From: Candidatus Peribacteria bacterium
Lineage (GTDB): Bacteria; Patescibacteria; JAEDAM01; Absconditabacterales; Absconditicoccaceae
Reading direction: 5' to 3'
Length of the DNA stretch: 14,967 nt
Assembly: GCA_031261265.1 (NCBI GenBank)
Contig: JAISKI010000002.1
Coordinates: 1 to 14,967, forward strand
The position numbers and the translations under genes are program-made. The notes below the pieces were generated by a model. The model was not told the origin of the DNA, ran no database searches, and saw only the letters and a list, made by a program, of their open reading frames with translations. Below are positions 1 to 8,732 of this stretch, piece by piece; position 1 is the stretch's first letter; each line of letters begins with the position of its first letter.

Positions 1-3
1 ATC

Positions 4-25
4 TTTTGGGGCTAACGCCCCAAAA
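4..25. repeat. Perfect palindrome / hairpin, 9-bp stem
   Basis: TTTTGGGGC (4-12) is perfectly complementary to GCCCCAAAA (17-25) around a TAAC loop. The T run lies on the 5' side and the A run on the 3' side on both strands, so there is no U tract after the stem and it does not look like a classical intrinsic terminator. It may be a transcript-end hairpin of a gene left of the window, or a small repeat. The rest of 1-134 shows nothing I can support. Confidence 0.5.
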
Positions 26-134
26 CCTAACAACAATCTCACAATATGCTAGGTATGGACCAATCCAACAAGCACTTTTTTAATTCCTATAATCTGATTT
101 TTATTTGGACAGCAATGAATTATAGAGGGAAAAA

Positions 135-163
135 TTGACAAAACAGAACAAAAAAGCTATACT
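135..163 (+). promoter_or_regulatory. Consensus sigma70-type promoter of the 199-723 gene
   Basis: A perfect -35 box TTGACA (135-140) is followed after 17 bases by the -10 box TATACT (158-163). Transcription would start near 168-170, leaving a leader of about 30 bases before ATG 199. The extended -10 string TATACTTAGAG recurs exactly in front of the giant surface-protein gene at 8960-8970. There is no Shine-Dalgarno-like sequence in the leader. Confidence 0.8.
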
Positions 164-198
164 TAGAGTAGCCTTTTACCTGCTAATCACAAATACCT

Positions 199-723
199 AT
201 GACAACAACTAAAGGAGTCGAAAAAGTTTCTGATACCCCACATCTGAAATATTGGGAGATAACAGAAGCCACCGACAAAAAAGAACTCACTCCACTCAAC
301 GCTGAGAAATTACTGAAACTTCATTACGAATCTGCAAGTAAAACTATGAAGCTAGATTTTTATGTTTGGAAAGATAAAAAAGAGGGGAAATACCATCTCA
401 AATATCACGAAGTGGATTATAGTAAAAATAGTGCTGATAAGATAACCTACACTCAATCCATTCCTCCAGAGAATGTAAAAACCGTGCACACGCTAGATGT
501 TAAAAGTCCTGCTAAATTTCTGGAAGATCTCAAAAAAGCATTAGATAGCTATTATAGAGGTGCTAGACCAAAAACAGGAGAAGATAAGGAATTATCTGAG
601 ATTATTTATACAAAACTTGGATTTTGAGATCTACTGAAGCAAGAAAAAAAAGCCCTTGAGAAATTTGCTTATGAAGTAGAAAGATTAGAGACAGACGTAA
701 GAGGGAATGCCTCCTATGCTTAA
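199..723 (+). CDS. Hypothetical protein, 174 aa, one in-frame UGA
   Basis: ATG at 199 lies about 30 bases downstream of a consensus promoter. In the standard code the frame stops at UGA 625-627 (142 aa). Read as Gly it continues for 31 further codons to TAA 721-723, giving 174 aa with Gly143. The added tail is a charged, helix-forming stretch (DLLKQEKKALEKFAYEVERL, starting at residue 144), which looks like real protein. The protein is soluble, rich in Lys and Glu, with no signal peptide or membrane segment. The middle (residues about 50-80) alternates hydrophobic and polar residues like beta strands, and the last third looks helical. I recognise no family. It is probably a single-gene transcript. 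Confidence 0.75.
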
Positions 724-943
724 CAAAACTAAATCCTTTATGTATTACAAATTCCCACTACAAACTCATCTTCTTTAATGCGGTCTGTCTGCCTTTTTTC
801 TGTGGGAGAAATCCGAGAAAGGTGAAAATCTGGAAATCGGAAATGTGCCGTAGATAATACCAAACGAAATATACAATAAATCCCTAGAAATTCCTATCAA
901 AATCCCTACTATACAAACAATATTTACTCACTCATTACCCCAA
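724..943. other. Intergenic, no gene seen
   Basis: This 220-base gap between the hypothetical gene and the CutA-like gene holds only a short UGA-read-through frame of about 33 codons starting at the ATG near 779, with no similarity I recognise. TATACA at 910-915 could be a weak -10 box for the downstream gene, but I see no convincing -35 box. Confidence 0.4.
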
Positions 944-1183
944 ATGCTCATTACCTTTCCCAATGACTGAAGAAAACTAAAAAAACTCATCACCTGACTC
1001 CTCAAGGCTAAACTCGCTACGGAAATTAAAAGGATGAATTATCTTCAGAGTTATACTCTGGTGGAAAATGCTGTGGAAAAAAAGGAAGAAAAGCTGCTTT
1101 GGATCAGTACAGATCAGTCTGAAAAGGTTTCTGCATTTCTTCAGAAGTCTTTTCCTGAGGCCGTGATTTTTTCGTTGAGCTAA
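944..1183 (+). CDS. cutA: CutA1-like divalent-cation tolerance protein, short, 79 aa
   Basis: The gene is visible only if UGA is sense: UGA codons at 968-970 and 995-997 (Gly9 and Gly18) break it in the standard code. From ATG 944 it runs to TAA 1181-1183. The order of elements matches CutA1: an N-terminal beta strand MLITFPND, a helix ending LLKAKLA (family: L...KLAAC), then SYTLVENAVEKKEEKLLWIST (residues 36-56), which corresponds to the family's S.Y.W.G...E.E..L..KT segment, a helix, and a final strand after FPEAV. The usual Cys after KLA, the Trp of the Y.W.G motif and the HPY before the last strand are altered or absent, so this is a divergent member and metal binding cannot be assumed. 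The family forms ferredoxin-like trimers of about 105 aa, and this one is short. The start is the only in-frame ATG after stop 851-853. No Shine-Dalgarno sequence is present. Confidence 0.6.
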
Positions 1184-1276
1184 GATATTTTTTAACGTGA
1201 TATCTCTCTTTGTGGTTGGTTCATTTTTCCTCTATTTTTCCGTTGCTTTAGTTCTTCACTTTCATATAAATAAAAA

Positions 1277-1303
1277 TTGATCGAAAATACTGCATTTTAT
1301 TAT
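1277..1303 (+). promoter_or_regulatory. Possible secA promoter
   Basis: TTGATC (1277-1282) and TATTAT (1298-1303) are separated by 15 bases, just upstream of ATG 1320. The spacing is short and the leader would be only about 10 bases, so this is a weak prediction. The 1184-1319 gap is otherwise A+T-rich and featureless. Confidence 0.3.
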
Positions 1304-1319
1304 TGTTAAAAATACTCAA

Positions 1320-4300
1320 ATGTTAAAACGAATTAGCAACCTCATTGTAGGAGATTATAATCAAAAACAGCTCGATGCTATCGCTCCTCTCATCCCAGAG
1401 ATTAATGCATGGGACGCAAAATACGACTCGTTGAGTGATGAAGAAGTTAAAGCTAAAACCCCAGAATTTCAATCCAGATACCAAAAAGGAGAAAGTTTAG
1501 ATCAGCTTTTACCAGAGGCTTTTGCTGTGGTGAAACAAGCTTGTAAAAGGATGATGGGATCAGAATTGGAAGTGAAAGGAGAAAAACAAATCTGGAATAT
1601 GATTCCTTATGATGTTCAGCTGATCGGAGGAATTATTTTGCATCAGGGAAAAATCGCAGAAATGAAGACAGGAGAAGGAAAAACTTTGGTGGCAGCGGCA
1701 CCCGTGTATTTAAATGCCTTGTCTGGGAAAGGAGTGCATGTGGTGACGGTGAATGATTACTTGGCTTCTCGTGATGCTCAGTGGATTGGGTATGTGTATC
1801 AATGGTTAGGGTTGACGGTTGGAAGTGTGGTAAAGGGAACTCCTTTGCAGAGAAGAAGAGAGGAATATAGTAAAGATATTACCTATGTTGAAAATTCTGA
1901 ATTGGGATTTGATTATCTGCGTGACAATCTGGTCCAAACGATGGATAGGAGAAATGTGGTATGGAGACCGCTGAATTTTGCGATTGTGGATGAAATTGAT
2001 TCCATTTTGGTAGATGAAGCGAGGACTCCTTTGATCATTTCAGAGGCGAGGGAAGAAGCTACAGAAAAATATACCTACTATGCGAATATTGTGAATCTTT
2101 TACAACCTTGTAGCAATAAAAAGAAAGTGTCAAAAGGACTTTTGAATGAATTGATGAATGAAGATATCAAAGATCAGGAAGAAGATGGAGATTATTATAT
2201 TGATGAAAAGACAAAAACTGCTGCTTTGAGTGGAAAAGGAATCGGAAAATTGGAGGAGATTTTGCATGTGGAAAACATTTACAAGGATATGGGATTTGAA
2301 GAAATTCATCATATTGAGAATGCTTTGAGAGCGAAAGCAGTATATCTGAGAGATATTGATTATATCGTGAGTAATGGAGAGGTCTTGATCGTAGATGAAC
2401 ATACGGGTAGAACCATGCCAGGCAGAAGATTTAGTGAAGGACTTCACCAAGCGATCGAAGCAAAAGAGCAAGTACAAATCCAGCGTGAATCTCAGACGAT
2501 GGCTACTATTACTTATCAGAATTTTTTTAAACAGTATACAAAGCTGGCAGGAATGACGGGAACGGCTGCTACTGAGGCGGAAGAATTCCAAAAAATTTAC
2601 GAACTCGAAGTGATCATCGTGCCAACCAATAGAGAGACGATCAGAGTGGATAAAAATGATAAAGTGTATTTTGATCAAGGAGCAAAACGGAAATTTGTGA
2701 AAGAATATATTAAATTTTATCATGAAATTGGACAGCCTATTCTCATTGGTACGGCGGATATTGCTACCTCTGAATATGTTTCTAGAATTTTGGAGAAAGA
2801 TGCAATTACGCATTACGTTTTGAATGCGAAGTTTCATGAGCAGGAGGCTCATATCGTTTCCAATGCTGGGAAATACAAATCTGTAGTAGTTGCTACAAAT
2901 ATGGCAGGTCGTGGTACGGATATCAAACTTGAAACGGGATTAAATGAAAAACTCGCTCAGAATTATGCTACATGGGCAAAAAAACTGATAGAAAAAGGAG
3001 AAGAGAGCCTGCAAGCTATGGTGTATTCTCAAGTGGAGTATGCACTTACCTTAGAGGGCTTGAAAACGGTGCGAGAGCTGAGTGATGAGGAAGTGGAGAA
3101 TTTGATGAAAGCGGGAATTGAAAAAAACGGAGTGAAACTCACTTTACAATTTAATACAAAAAAGAAGGAGGTGACGGATCGATATGCAAGATTCAGTTTT
3201 GAAAATATTGGGAAAGCGTGGACTCTGAAAGATTTTCATTATGGACTTTTCATCCTCGGGACTGAGAAACATGAATCTAGGAGGATCGATAACCAGCTCA
3301 GAGGACGTGCAGGTAGACAAGGAGATCCTGGAGTTTCTGTCTTTTTTGTAGCTTTGGACGATACCTTGATGAGAAAAATGGGTGGAGAAAGGATTAAATC
3401 AATGGCGGGACTCTTGCTTTCCAAAGAAGAGCTTGGTAGCCTTGAATTGACGCAAAGTCAGTTTACTACAGCTATTACCAGGTCCCAAAAGGAGATAGAG
3501 GCATGGCATTTTAGCAGTAGAAAGCATTTGTTTGACTATGATTCCGTGATCGATAAGCAGAGAAGAAATATTTATCATACCAGAGATTCCATTATTGAGG
3601 CTAGTGTGGATGAGGAGAAGATGACTGAATGGATCTCTCAAAGTGAAAAACAATTTCTGCTGGATGCTCAAGAGGTGCTCAATACACAGATTCAAGCGTG
3701 AGAAAATACGGAGCAAGGAATCGGGGATTTAATTGAGGTACTGAATAAGGAATTTGGGCTAGCTTTGACGAATCAGCAAAAGGAAGAATATCTAAAATTG
3801 AATTATCAATCTTTGAACGAGATCTTGGAATTGAGGTTGGTAGAATATTTTCAGTCAGCTTTTTCAACTTTGGATCAGCATTTGCTTTTCAATATCTTTA
3901 GAGATGTTTCTTTGCAGGTGATCGATAAACTTTGGGTGGCCCATATTGATGAAATGCAGTATTTGAAAGATAAAGTGGGATTTATGGGCTATGCTCAGCT
4001 TGATCCGCTGATCGTGTACAAAAAAGAGAGTTTTGAAAAATTTCAAGATTTGCTCACTACTATTAAAGTTGATACTAGCACTTTTTTGATGAGATTGGAT
4101 TTTATGACTATCGCTCAGCAGCAACAGGCTCAACTGCAGATTATCGAGGCAGTAGAAAAGAATCCTGATCTTTTGGCAAAGCTCAAGTCTGCTAGTCAAA
4201 ATGTGAGAGTCTCTGCTCAGCCTGGTCAGATTTATTCTGCTGATGGAATTGTGCCTTTAGGGGGAGATGATAAGAGAAAACTCCTTTTCTCTGATGAAGA

Positions 4301-4466
4301 TGGGGTGGAAATTTTTGAGGTAGATGGAGAGAAAGCTGATCCTCTACCATCTTCTGAACCCTCTGAAAATCTTTTGCCATCTTCCAAGAGAAAAATCAGA
4401 CCTAATGATCCTTGTCCCTGTGGCAGTGGGAAAAAGTATAAAAAATGTTGTGGAAAGGAAGAGTAG
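1320..4466 (+). CDS. secA: Preprotein translocase ATPase SecA, 1048 aa, one in-frame UGA
   Basis: SecA is the ATP-driven motor that pushes unfolded preproteins through SecYEG at the cytoplasmic membrane. Visible signatures in order: Walker A MKTGEGKT (residues 115-122), DEID with following SILVDEARTPLIIS (224 on), the VDEHTGRTMPGRRFSEG segment, GMTGTA, VATNMAGRGTDI (about 524-535), the arginine-finger region GRAGRQGDPG (662-671), and a C-terminal SEC-C zinc motif C-X-C-X8-CC (Cys1032, 1034, 1043, 1044). UGA at 3699-3701 is residue 794, read as Gly. In the standard code it would cut SecA in the helical scaffold region and leave an orphan 3' piece, yet the frame continues unbroken to TAG 4464-4466. 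Length is above the usual 800-900 aa because of insertions around residues 260-330 and 540-620. It is monocistronic and convergent with rplN. Confidence 0.97.
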
Positions 4467-4540
4467 AGGTTCACAAGAAAAGTGTGGTGTTGGTTTGTTA
4501 TTTTTTATGAATAAACAATGAGAAGAGAACACAGAGTTTA

Positions 4541-4630
4541 CCCCTATCAGGGGGAGAGGGAGGAGGACAAGTAGGGAGAGGGCTCGTCCCTATCCGATGA
4601 GGACGACGGAAGAGGGGGTTGTTCCTCAAT
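4541..4630. repeat. G+C-rich repeat element, intergenic copy
   Basis: This stretch is far more G+C-rich than its surroundings. Its left part (4541-4562, CCCCTATCAGGGGGAGAGGG...) and right part (around 4606-4625, GACGGAAGAGGGGGTTGTT) match the element inside the giant surface gene at 9322-9376. The intergenic copy carries an extra central hairpin, TCGTCC (about 4584-4589) with GGACGA (4601-4606). It lies between secA and rplN. It looks like a dispersed palindromic repeat family. Confidence 0.55.
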
Positions 4631-4665
4631 CTCCCATTTTCAAAACTTTGAATTTCCTATATACT

Positions 4666-4705
4666 AAAAAAAAAGACAACCTATAGAGGTAAGTTATCTC
4701 TTTTT
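4666..4705. terminator. Probable bidirectional terminator between secA and rplN
   Basis: A run of nine A (4666-4674) and a run of five T (4701-4705) flank an imperfect hairpin. AAAAGA pairs with TCTTTT, and the inner ACCT pairs with AGGT around an ATAG loop, with bulges. The A tract on one side and T tract on the other let it serve both converging transcripts, secA on plus and rpmC-rpsQ-rplN on minus. The stem is imperfect. Confidence 0.5.
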
Positions 4706-4727
4706 ATTATGTCAGTTGTAATGATTT

Positions 4728-5105
4728 TTATACTACTTCTTCTGCCATGTTGGTAATATTTCTCCAACCCAAATCACGAAGCTCTCTAGCTACAGGTCCG
4801 AATACTCTCTTTCCAATAGGATTGAGATTTCCTTTGGTGTCTTTGGTCAAAAGTACTACCGCATTATCTCCAAAACGTACATATGTCCCGTCTGGGCGAG
4901 CTATTTCCTTTCTTACACGAACAATCACTGCTGGTACTACCTGTCCTTTTTTTACAGAAGCAGTAGGAGAAGCATCTTTTACAGCTACTACCACTCTGTC
5001 TCCGATCGTACCTGTGCGAGCGTTTCCTTTGATTATTCTGATGATTTTGGCTTTTTTAGCTTGCGTATTGTCCGCAACTACTACCATACTTTCCTGTTTT
5101 AGCAT
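4728..5105 (-). CDS. rplN: Large ribosomal subunit protein uL14
   Basis: This 125-aa protein (family usually about 122) begins MLKQESMVVVADNTQAKKAK and matches L14 throughout: the VVVADN...AK N-terminus, IGDRVVVAVKDA, VVPAVIVRVRKE, a GTYVRFGDNAVVLL segment, and the C-terminal GKRVFGPVARELRD. L14 sits at the subunit interface of the 50S subunit and contacts 16S rRNA helix 14. The gene ends in TAA and contains no UGA. It is the last gene of rpmC-rpsQ-rplN, 33 bases after rpsQ, followed by a probable terminator rather than by rplX as in the usual spc operon. No Shine-Dalgarno sequence precedes the ATG. Confidence 0.97.
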   Translation of the reverse strand: MLKQESMVVVADNTQAKKAKIIRIIKGNARTGTIGDRVVVAVKDASPTASVKKGQVVPAVIVRVRKEIARPDGTYVRFGDNAVVLLTKDTKGNLNPIGKRVFGPVARELRDLGWRNITNMAEEVV

Positions 5106-5138
5106 TGTTTTTTAAGCTACAAGAATTAAAAGTTTACA

Positions 5139-5384
5139 TTATTTCACAATCTCCCACCTGATGAGTTTACTTAACGGTGGAATAGCTCTGATTTTTACAG
5201 TATCTCCAATTTTGCTTGCATTTTCTGCATCGTGTGCATAGTATTTTTTGCGGACTACAAATCTTTTTTTGTAAATGGGGTGCATTTGTACACTCTTTAC
5301 CATCACGACACGAGTTTTTTGCATTTTGTCGCTTACGACTTCTCCGATGAGTTCTTTGATGTTTTTATCTCCAATAATGGTCAT
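5139..5384 (-). CDS. rpsQ: Small ribosomal subunit protein uS17
   Basis: An 81-aa protein with typical S17 features: LIGEVVSDKMQKTRVVMV near the N-terminus, the HPIYKKRFVVRKKYYAHD OB-fold segment, KIGDTVKIRAIPPLSK and a terminal RWEIVK. S17 binds 16S rRNA early in 30S assembly. The start codon overlaps the rpmC stop as TAATG (shared A at 5384), which suggests translational coupling. It ends in TAA and has no UGA codon. Confidence 0.95.
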   Translation of the reverse strand: MTIIGDKNIKELIGEVVSDKMQKTRVVMVKSVQMHPIYKKRFVVRKKYYAHDAENASKIGDTVKIRAIPPLSKLIRWEIVK

Positions 5385-5587
5385 TAGTTCGCCAATTTAG
5401 AATGTAAAACCGTATTGATTCTTGCAATTTGTACTCTGATTTCTCCGAGTTTGTGAGTTTCTTTAAGCCCACGGATTTCGTTTTTCATTTTGAGAGCAAA
5501 AAGTTCGTTTCTGAGTTTTTTTCTCATTGCCACGAGGTCTTTTGGTGATTTCTCAATGATTTCATTCATAAATGATTTAGTTTTCAT
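5384..5587 (-). CDS. rpmC: Large ribosomal subunit protein uL29
   Basis: A 67-aa, strongly helical basic protein. The L29 core is clear: a helix with KSPKDLVAMRKKLRNELFAL, then the second helix with THKLGEIRVQIARINTVL. L29 lies by the exit of the ribosomal tunnel. I chose ATG 5587 (MKTKSFMNEI) because the frame upstream to 5791 is not L29-like; ATG 5569 is an alternative. It is the first gene of a three-gene cluster, without rplP and rpsC in front as in the standard S10 operon. It ends in TAA. Confidence 0.9.
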   Translation of the reverse strand: MKTKSFMNEIIEKSPKDLVAMRKKLRNELFALKMKNEIRGLKETHKLGEIRVQIARINTVLHSKLAN

Positions 5588-5636
5588 CGATAATGAACAA
5601 GTAATAAAGTTGTAAAATTCTGAATGCAGTAGTGAG

Positions 5637-5664
5637 TGTATAGTTATTTGCTTTCGAATTGCAA
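5637..5664 (-). promoter_or_regulatory. Possible promoter of rpmC-rpsQ-rplN
   Basis: On the minus strand TTGCAA (5664-5659) is followed after 16 bases by TATACA (5642-5637), about 50 bases before the rpmC start. Both boxes are near consensus. The divergent plus-strand promoter for the membrane-protein gene lies next to it, so 5588-5777 would be a shared divergent regulatory region. Confidence 0.45.
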
Positions 5665-5688
5665 GGGGATTTTCCCTCTTTTTTTTAT

Positions 5689-5716
5689 TTGCAAAAGCGA
5701 CCCTAAACTTTATACT
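5689..5716 (+). promoter_or_regulatory. Probable promoter of the O-antigen ligase-like gene
   Basis: The -10 box TATACT (5711-5716) is identical to those at 158 and 8960. TTGCAA (5689-5694) lies 16 bases upstream as the -35 box. The leader to ATG 5778 would be about 50-55 bases. Confidence 0.5.
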
Positions 5717-5777
5717 ACCAGAGAAAAAGAAAAACAAAAGCAGATGGACTTCCTTTACTTTGTACTCAATTTCCGCC

Positions 5778-7325
5778 ATGAATCTCTGCAATTTTAAGTA
5801 TCGACTGGTTCTGCTTTGTAAAATCTTTCTGATTGGACTGTTGCTTCAATTTTTTCTCCAGACGTTCGTCACTTTCCAATTAGGACGAGATGGAGGGATT
5901 TGGACTGCTGTTTGGATGTGGAAGGAATTTATTCTGCTTCTCTTGCTTGTTGCCGTGTGCTATGTGGCAGTGACACAAGTCTCCAAACGGTGGAAAGAGT
6001 GGAAAACTACTGATCATCGGCGAACTTTTCTCAAAAAACATGCCTTACTCCAGTTTATTCTGCTTTTTGTAATTTCTGCGGTTGTTTTCTTTCTGCTTGC
6101 AGTGGTGGTTCAACAGGTGGGACTTTCAGCTTTTGTTCTCTCGCTCAAATACGATCTGCTTCCTTTTTTCATCTTTGGATTGGGGGCGTGTCTGGGAGTG
6201 TTAGTGTTTACAGAAAAGGATAAAGAGCTTTTTCAACTCTATAAAAAATTGATGATCCGATGTTTACGAGGGGGGATTATTTGGTGGGTAGTAGTGTATT
6301 TTTCTCCTAATGTGTTGAGGCATTTTGGCTATGATGGACTCAATTATGAAGGGACTATTGGAGTCAGGCCGCCTTCAGCTTATTATACTCTCGTCAATCC
6401 ACGTTTTCCTGGTAGCTATGTTAGGAATCAATTCCTCTTTGAGAGGCCGATTAGTTTTGGTTTTTGGTTAGTAGCGTTTTTCCCGTTTTTTGCATTGGGA
6501 TGGCTAAGAAAAAAGAGTATCAAAAATCAGATTTGGTATCTCATTATTTTTGGGCTTTTGGTATTTTCTACCTGGTCTAGAGCGGGGATTGCTATCTTCG
6601 CCGTGGAAGTGGTAGCTGTAGTCTTACTCTTGCATCGAAAAGCTTTAAAAAAGTGGTTGCGAGGGATTTTAGCTCTAGGAGTATTGAGTGTCTGAGCTAT
6701 TGCTTATTTGGGGACGGCATTCTTTGCGAGGGAACATTCTAACACGGGACACTTAGTATTGGTGCAGGAGGGACGAAATTTAGCGAAAGAACAACTATTC
6801 ATCGGGCGAGGAGCAGGATATTCGGGCCCCGCTTCCCATCAACTGTGCTATGATGCGGAGGGAAATGTGAGATGTGAGGCGATTCAGGCGATCAATGAAA
6901 AACATAGTATTACTACCTATGGCTTCAATCCAGAAAATCAATATCTTCAAATTCTGATGGAATACGGAGTGATAGGTCTGCTTTTTTGGCTTGCAATGCT
7001 GGCTTTCATCTTGTGGTATACGGCGAAGATGGTGCGAATATATCGTACTACGGAAAAGTCCTCGTATCAGAAATTTCTCTGGTGGAGTTTGATCGGGTTT
7101 GGGATTGGGTTAATTGGGCTGTGCGGTGAAGGAATGGTCTTGCATAGTTTGGTAGATAGAATGATTGTCTATCCGTTTTTTCTCCTCTATGGATTGGCTC
7201 TTGGGGGTCGGGAAAGCGTAAAAGATGAGGTGTATATTCCGTTAGTAGCAGAAAAAAAGGGAAAGAAAAAGAAACCTGTCTCTGGTGGTAAAAAGTCTGG
7301 AAAAAAGAGGGGGAAGAGGAAGTAA
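5778..7325 (+). CDS. O-antigen ligase/polymerase-like polytopic membrane protein, 515 aa
   Basis: The frame runs from ATG 5778 to TAA 7323-7325. One UGA (6693-6695, residue 306, in a hydrophobic segment VLSV-G-AIAYLG) is read as Gly. About twelve hydrophobic membrane segments alternate with short loops. Two signatures fit the Wzy_C/O-antigen ligase family: STWSRAG (264-270) at the start of a membrane helix, and PENQYLQILMEYGVIGLL (from about 385), equivalent to the family's H-N-x-x-L-x-x-x-x-E-x-G-x-x-G block. The large loop between them is where this family has its periplasmic loop. The last 23 residues are almost all Lys, Gly, Ser and Arg, a probable cytoplasmic tail. Family members transfer or polymerise undecaprenyl-linked glycans, and the substrate here is unknown. 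Upstream TTG 5760 is a less likely start. The gene stands alone, with no glycan genes beside it. Confidence 0.75.
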
Positions 7326-7333
7326 TGATCCTT

Positions 7334-8116
7334 TTATGCGAAAGTGGTTTGCTGGATAATTTGTGGAAAGAGGAGGACAGACTGGTCATTAGGATTAAAG
7401 AGAAAAGGCTGGACATCGCGTTGAAGGGTGGCAAAATCTATTCATTCAGCTTTTTCTAAAAGATACTTTTTTACGGTTTCTGGGGTAGATATTCCTAATT
7501 TTTGTTGTAAAAATTCGTAATCAGGTTTTTGAGTTCTTCCTAAAAGGAAAACGATATCAAAAAAATCCCTTCCTTTGGTTCTTTTCCTCGTAAAGCAGGC
7601 AAATATTTTTTGAGATAAAAGCAAAGAAGGAGAAACGGTTAAAATAGTACTTTGTACATCAAATTTATTCAAAAAATAGGAGGTAGGTGCATATTGATAT
7701 CCCTGTGAAGTAGTATCAATTTGAATTAGAATCGTTTGCGTCTTCATAGGGGATAAATTGTTTTCATAGAGCAATGAGGGAATGCTAATATGACAGTGGA
7801 ATGCTCCTTTTTTGATGGTTCTCATTCTGACTTCCAATCCCTCATGCTCCAAATCTTTTTGTACATGTTCAGCTAAGAGATTAAAATCATCAAAAGAAAG
7901 CGTTCCGTCATTATCGAAATCAATATCTTCGGAAAATCTCGTATTTCCATAGACGATTCTCAGAGCGGTACCACCAATAAATCTGAGTGATGTACCTTGT
8001 GGAGAAGCGAATACACTTTTGAGAATTTTATATTGCAGATATTCTCTCAGACAGGATTCTGCTCTATCAGGAGAAAATTCTGGATAGTAAGAAAGGATTT
8101 GTGATAAACTAAACAT
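7334..8116 (-). CDS. abiEii: AbiEii-type nucleotidyltransferase (toxin-like), 260 aa
   Basis: ATG 8116 overlaps the abiEi-like stop by 8 bases, the tight coupling expected of AbiE pairs. The nucleotidyltransferase core is clear: RFIGGTALR (residues 45-53), then NTRFSEDIDFD (58-68) with the acidic metal-binding residues. A conserved-looking KGRDFFDIVFLL segment follows in the C-terminal half. In the standard code it would end at UGA 7444-7442 (224 aa). Read as Gly it gains 36 residues, including FATLQRDVQPFLFNPND, a C-terminal block like that of full AbiEii/PF08843 proteins, and stops at TAA 7336-7334. AbiEii proteins are GTP-binding nucleotidyltransferases that halt growth, in lactococci aborting phage infection. 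Here the function is inferred. The stop lies 8 bases from the convergent membrane-protein stop. Confidence 0.85.
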
Positions 8117-8732
8117 CGGTAGTATGGAGATAATCTAAAAAAAACTGAACTCTTTTCTGAACGGATTTTGGATAACGAGAAGCATATTGTGTCAGGAGGT
8201 CATTAGAAGCTATGTCTTGCCAGACCAATACATTAATCCTCTGTTCTTCAAAATCTTCTGAACTGGTGATTTCGTGATGAAAGTAGAGGTAATCGCAAAG
8301 GGTCTTTTCAGGAGAAGCAATGCGGACAGTGGGGTATCTTCCTAGGGTATGCAAGTCATATCCCCAGTACCAACGAGGATGTAAAGAACGATAAGAAAAT
8401 TTTCCCACGGAGAGCGTAGAGGTTTGCGTTTTTTTGGTAGTACAAGAAGTGTACTGATACACTCCTTCTGGAATAAGGTTATAATATCTTAATGCCCATT
8501 CCAAACTGAGATAAGAGGGTTCATAAAGCATATTTGCGATCACTGCTCCAATTCAAACTTCTTGCAAGGTCTTTGGATGTATCCATCGTCCTTTTGTTAG
8601 AGCAATTAGTCGTCATTTTTTAGTTCGACTATGTAGCTGTTGTACTGCAAAATTCTTCTCTTGAAGCCTAATTTCTTGAAGAGAGAGAGGATAAAGTTCG
8701 TTATAGGTTTGAGTGAATTTTTTGAAGTTCAT
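8109..8732 (-). CDS. abiEi: AbiEi-type antitoxin / transcriptional regulator, 207 aa
   Basis: Reading two UGA codons as Gly (8615-8613, residue 40; 8555-8553, residue 60) extends the gene from GTG 8543 up to ATG 8732. The recovered N-terminus holds a winged helix: a helix ending FAVQQLHSRTKKGRLIALTK with the wing KGRW, where the first Gly of KKGRL is the UGA residue. The following IANMLYEPSYLSLEWALRYY and NLIPEGVYQYTS are the hallmark of the AbiEi family C-terminal domain. A standard-code annotation would lose the DNA-binding domain. AbiEi antitoxins neutralise AbiEii and repress their own operon by binding inverted repeats at the promoter; a 12-bp inverted repeat is present there (8730-8793). 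The gene ends in TAG and overlaps abiEii. Confidence 0.85.

Noticed and set aside
2130..2852. A 240-codon minus-strand open frame opposite secA
   Set aside because: It lies entirely antisense to highly conserved SecA sequence, has low-complexity Phe/Ile/Ser composition typical of antisense shadows, and shows no recognisable family.
3699..3764. secA as a pseudogene or programmed frameshift split into two genes
   Set aside because: The frame is unchanged on both sides of the UGA and the C-terminal SEC-C motif is intact; the same pattern in six other genes points to recoding.
5588..5791. An N-terminal extension of rpmC up to 5791
   Set aside because: L29 proteins are 60-70 aa, the extension is low complexity, and it would run through both divergent promoters.
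7325..7459. A 44-codon plus-strand frame overlapping the ligase stop as TAATG
   Set aside because: It is antisense to the code-25 C-terminus of the AbiEii gene, which has family-like sequence; the small frame has none.
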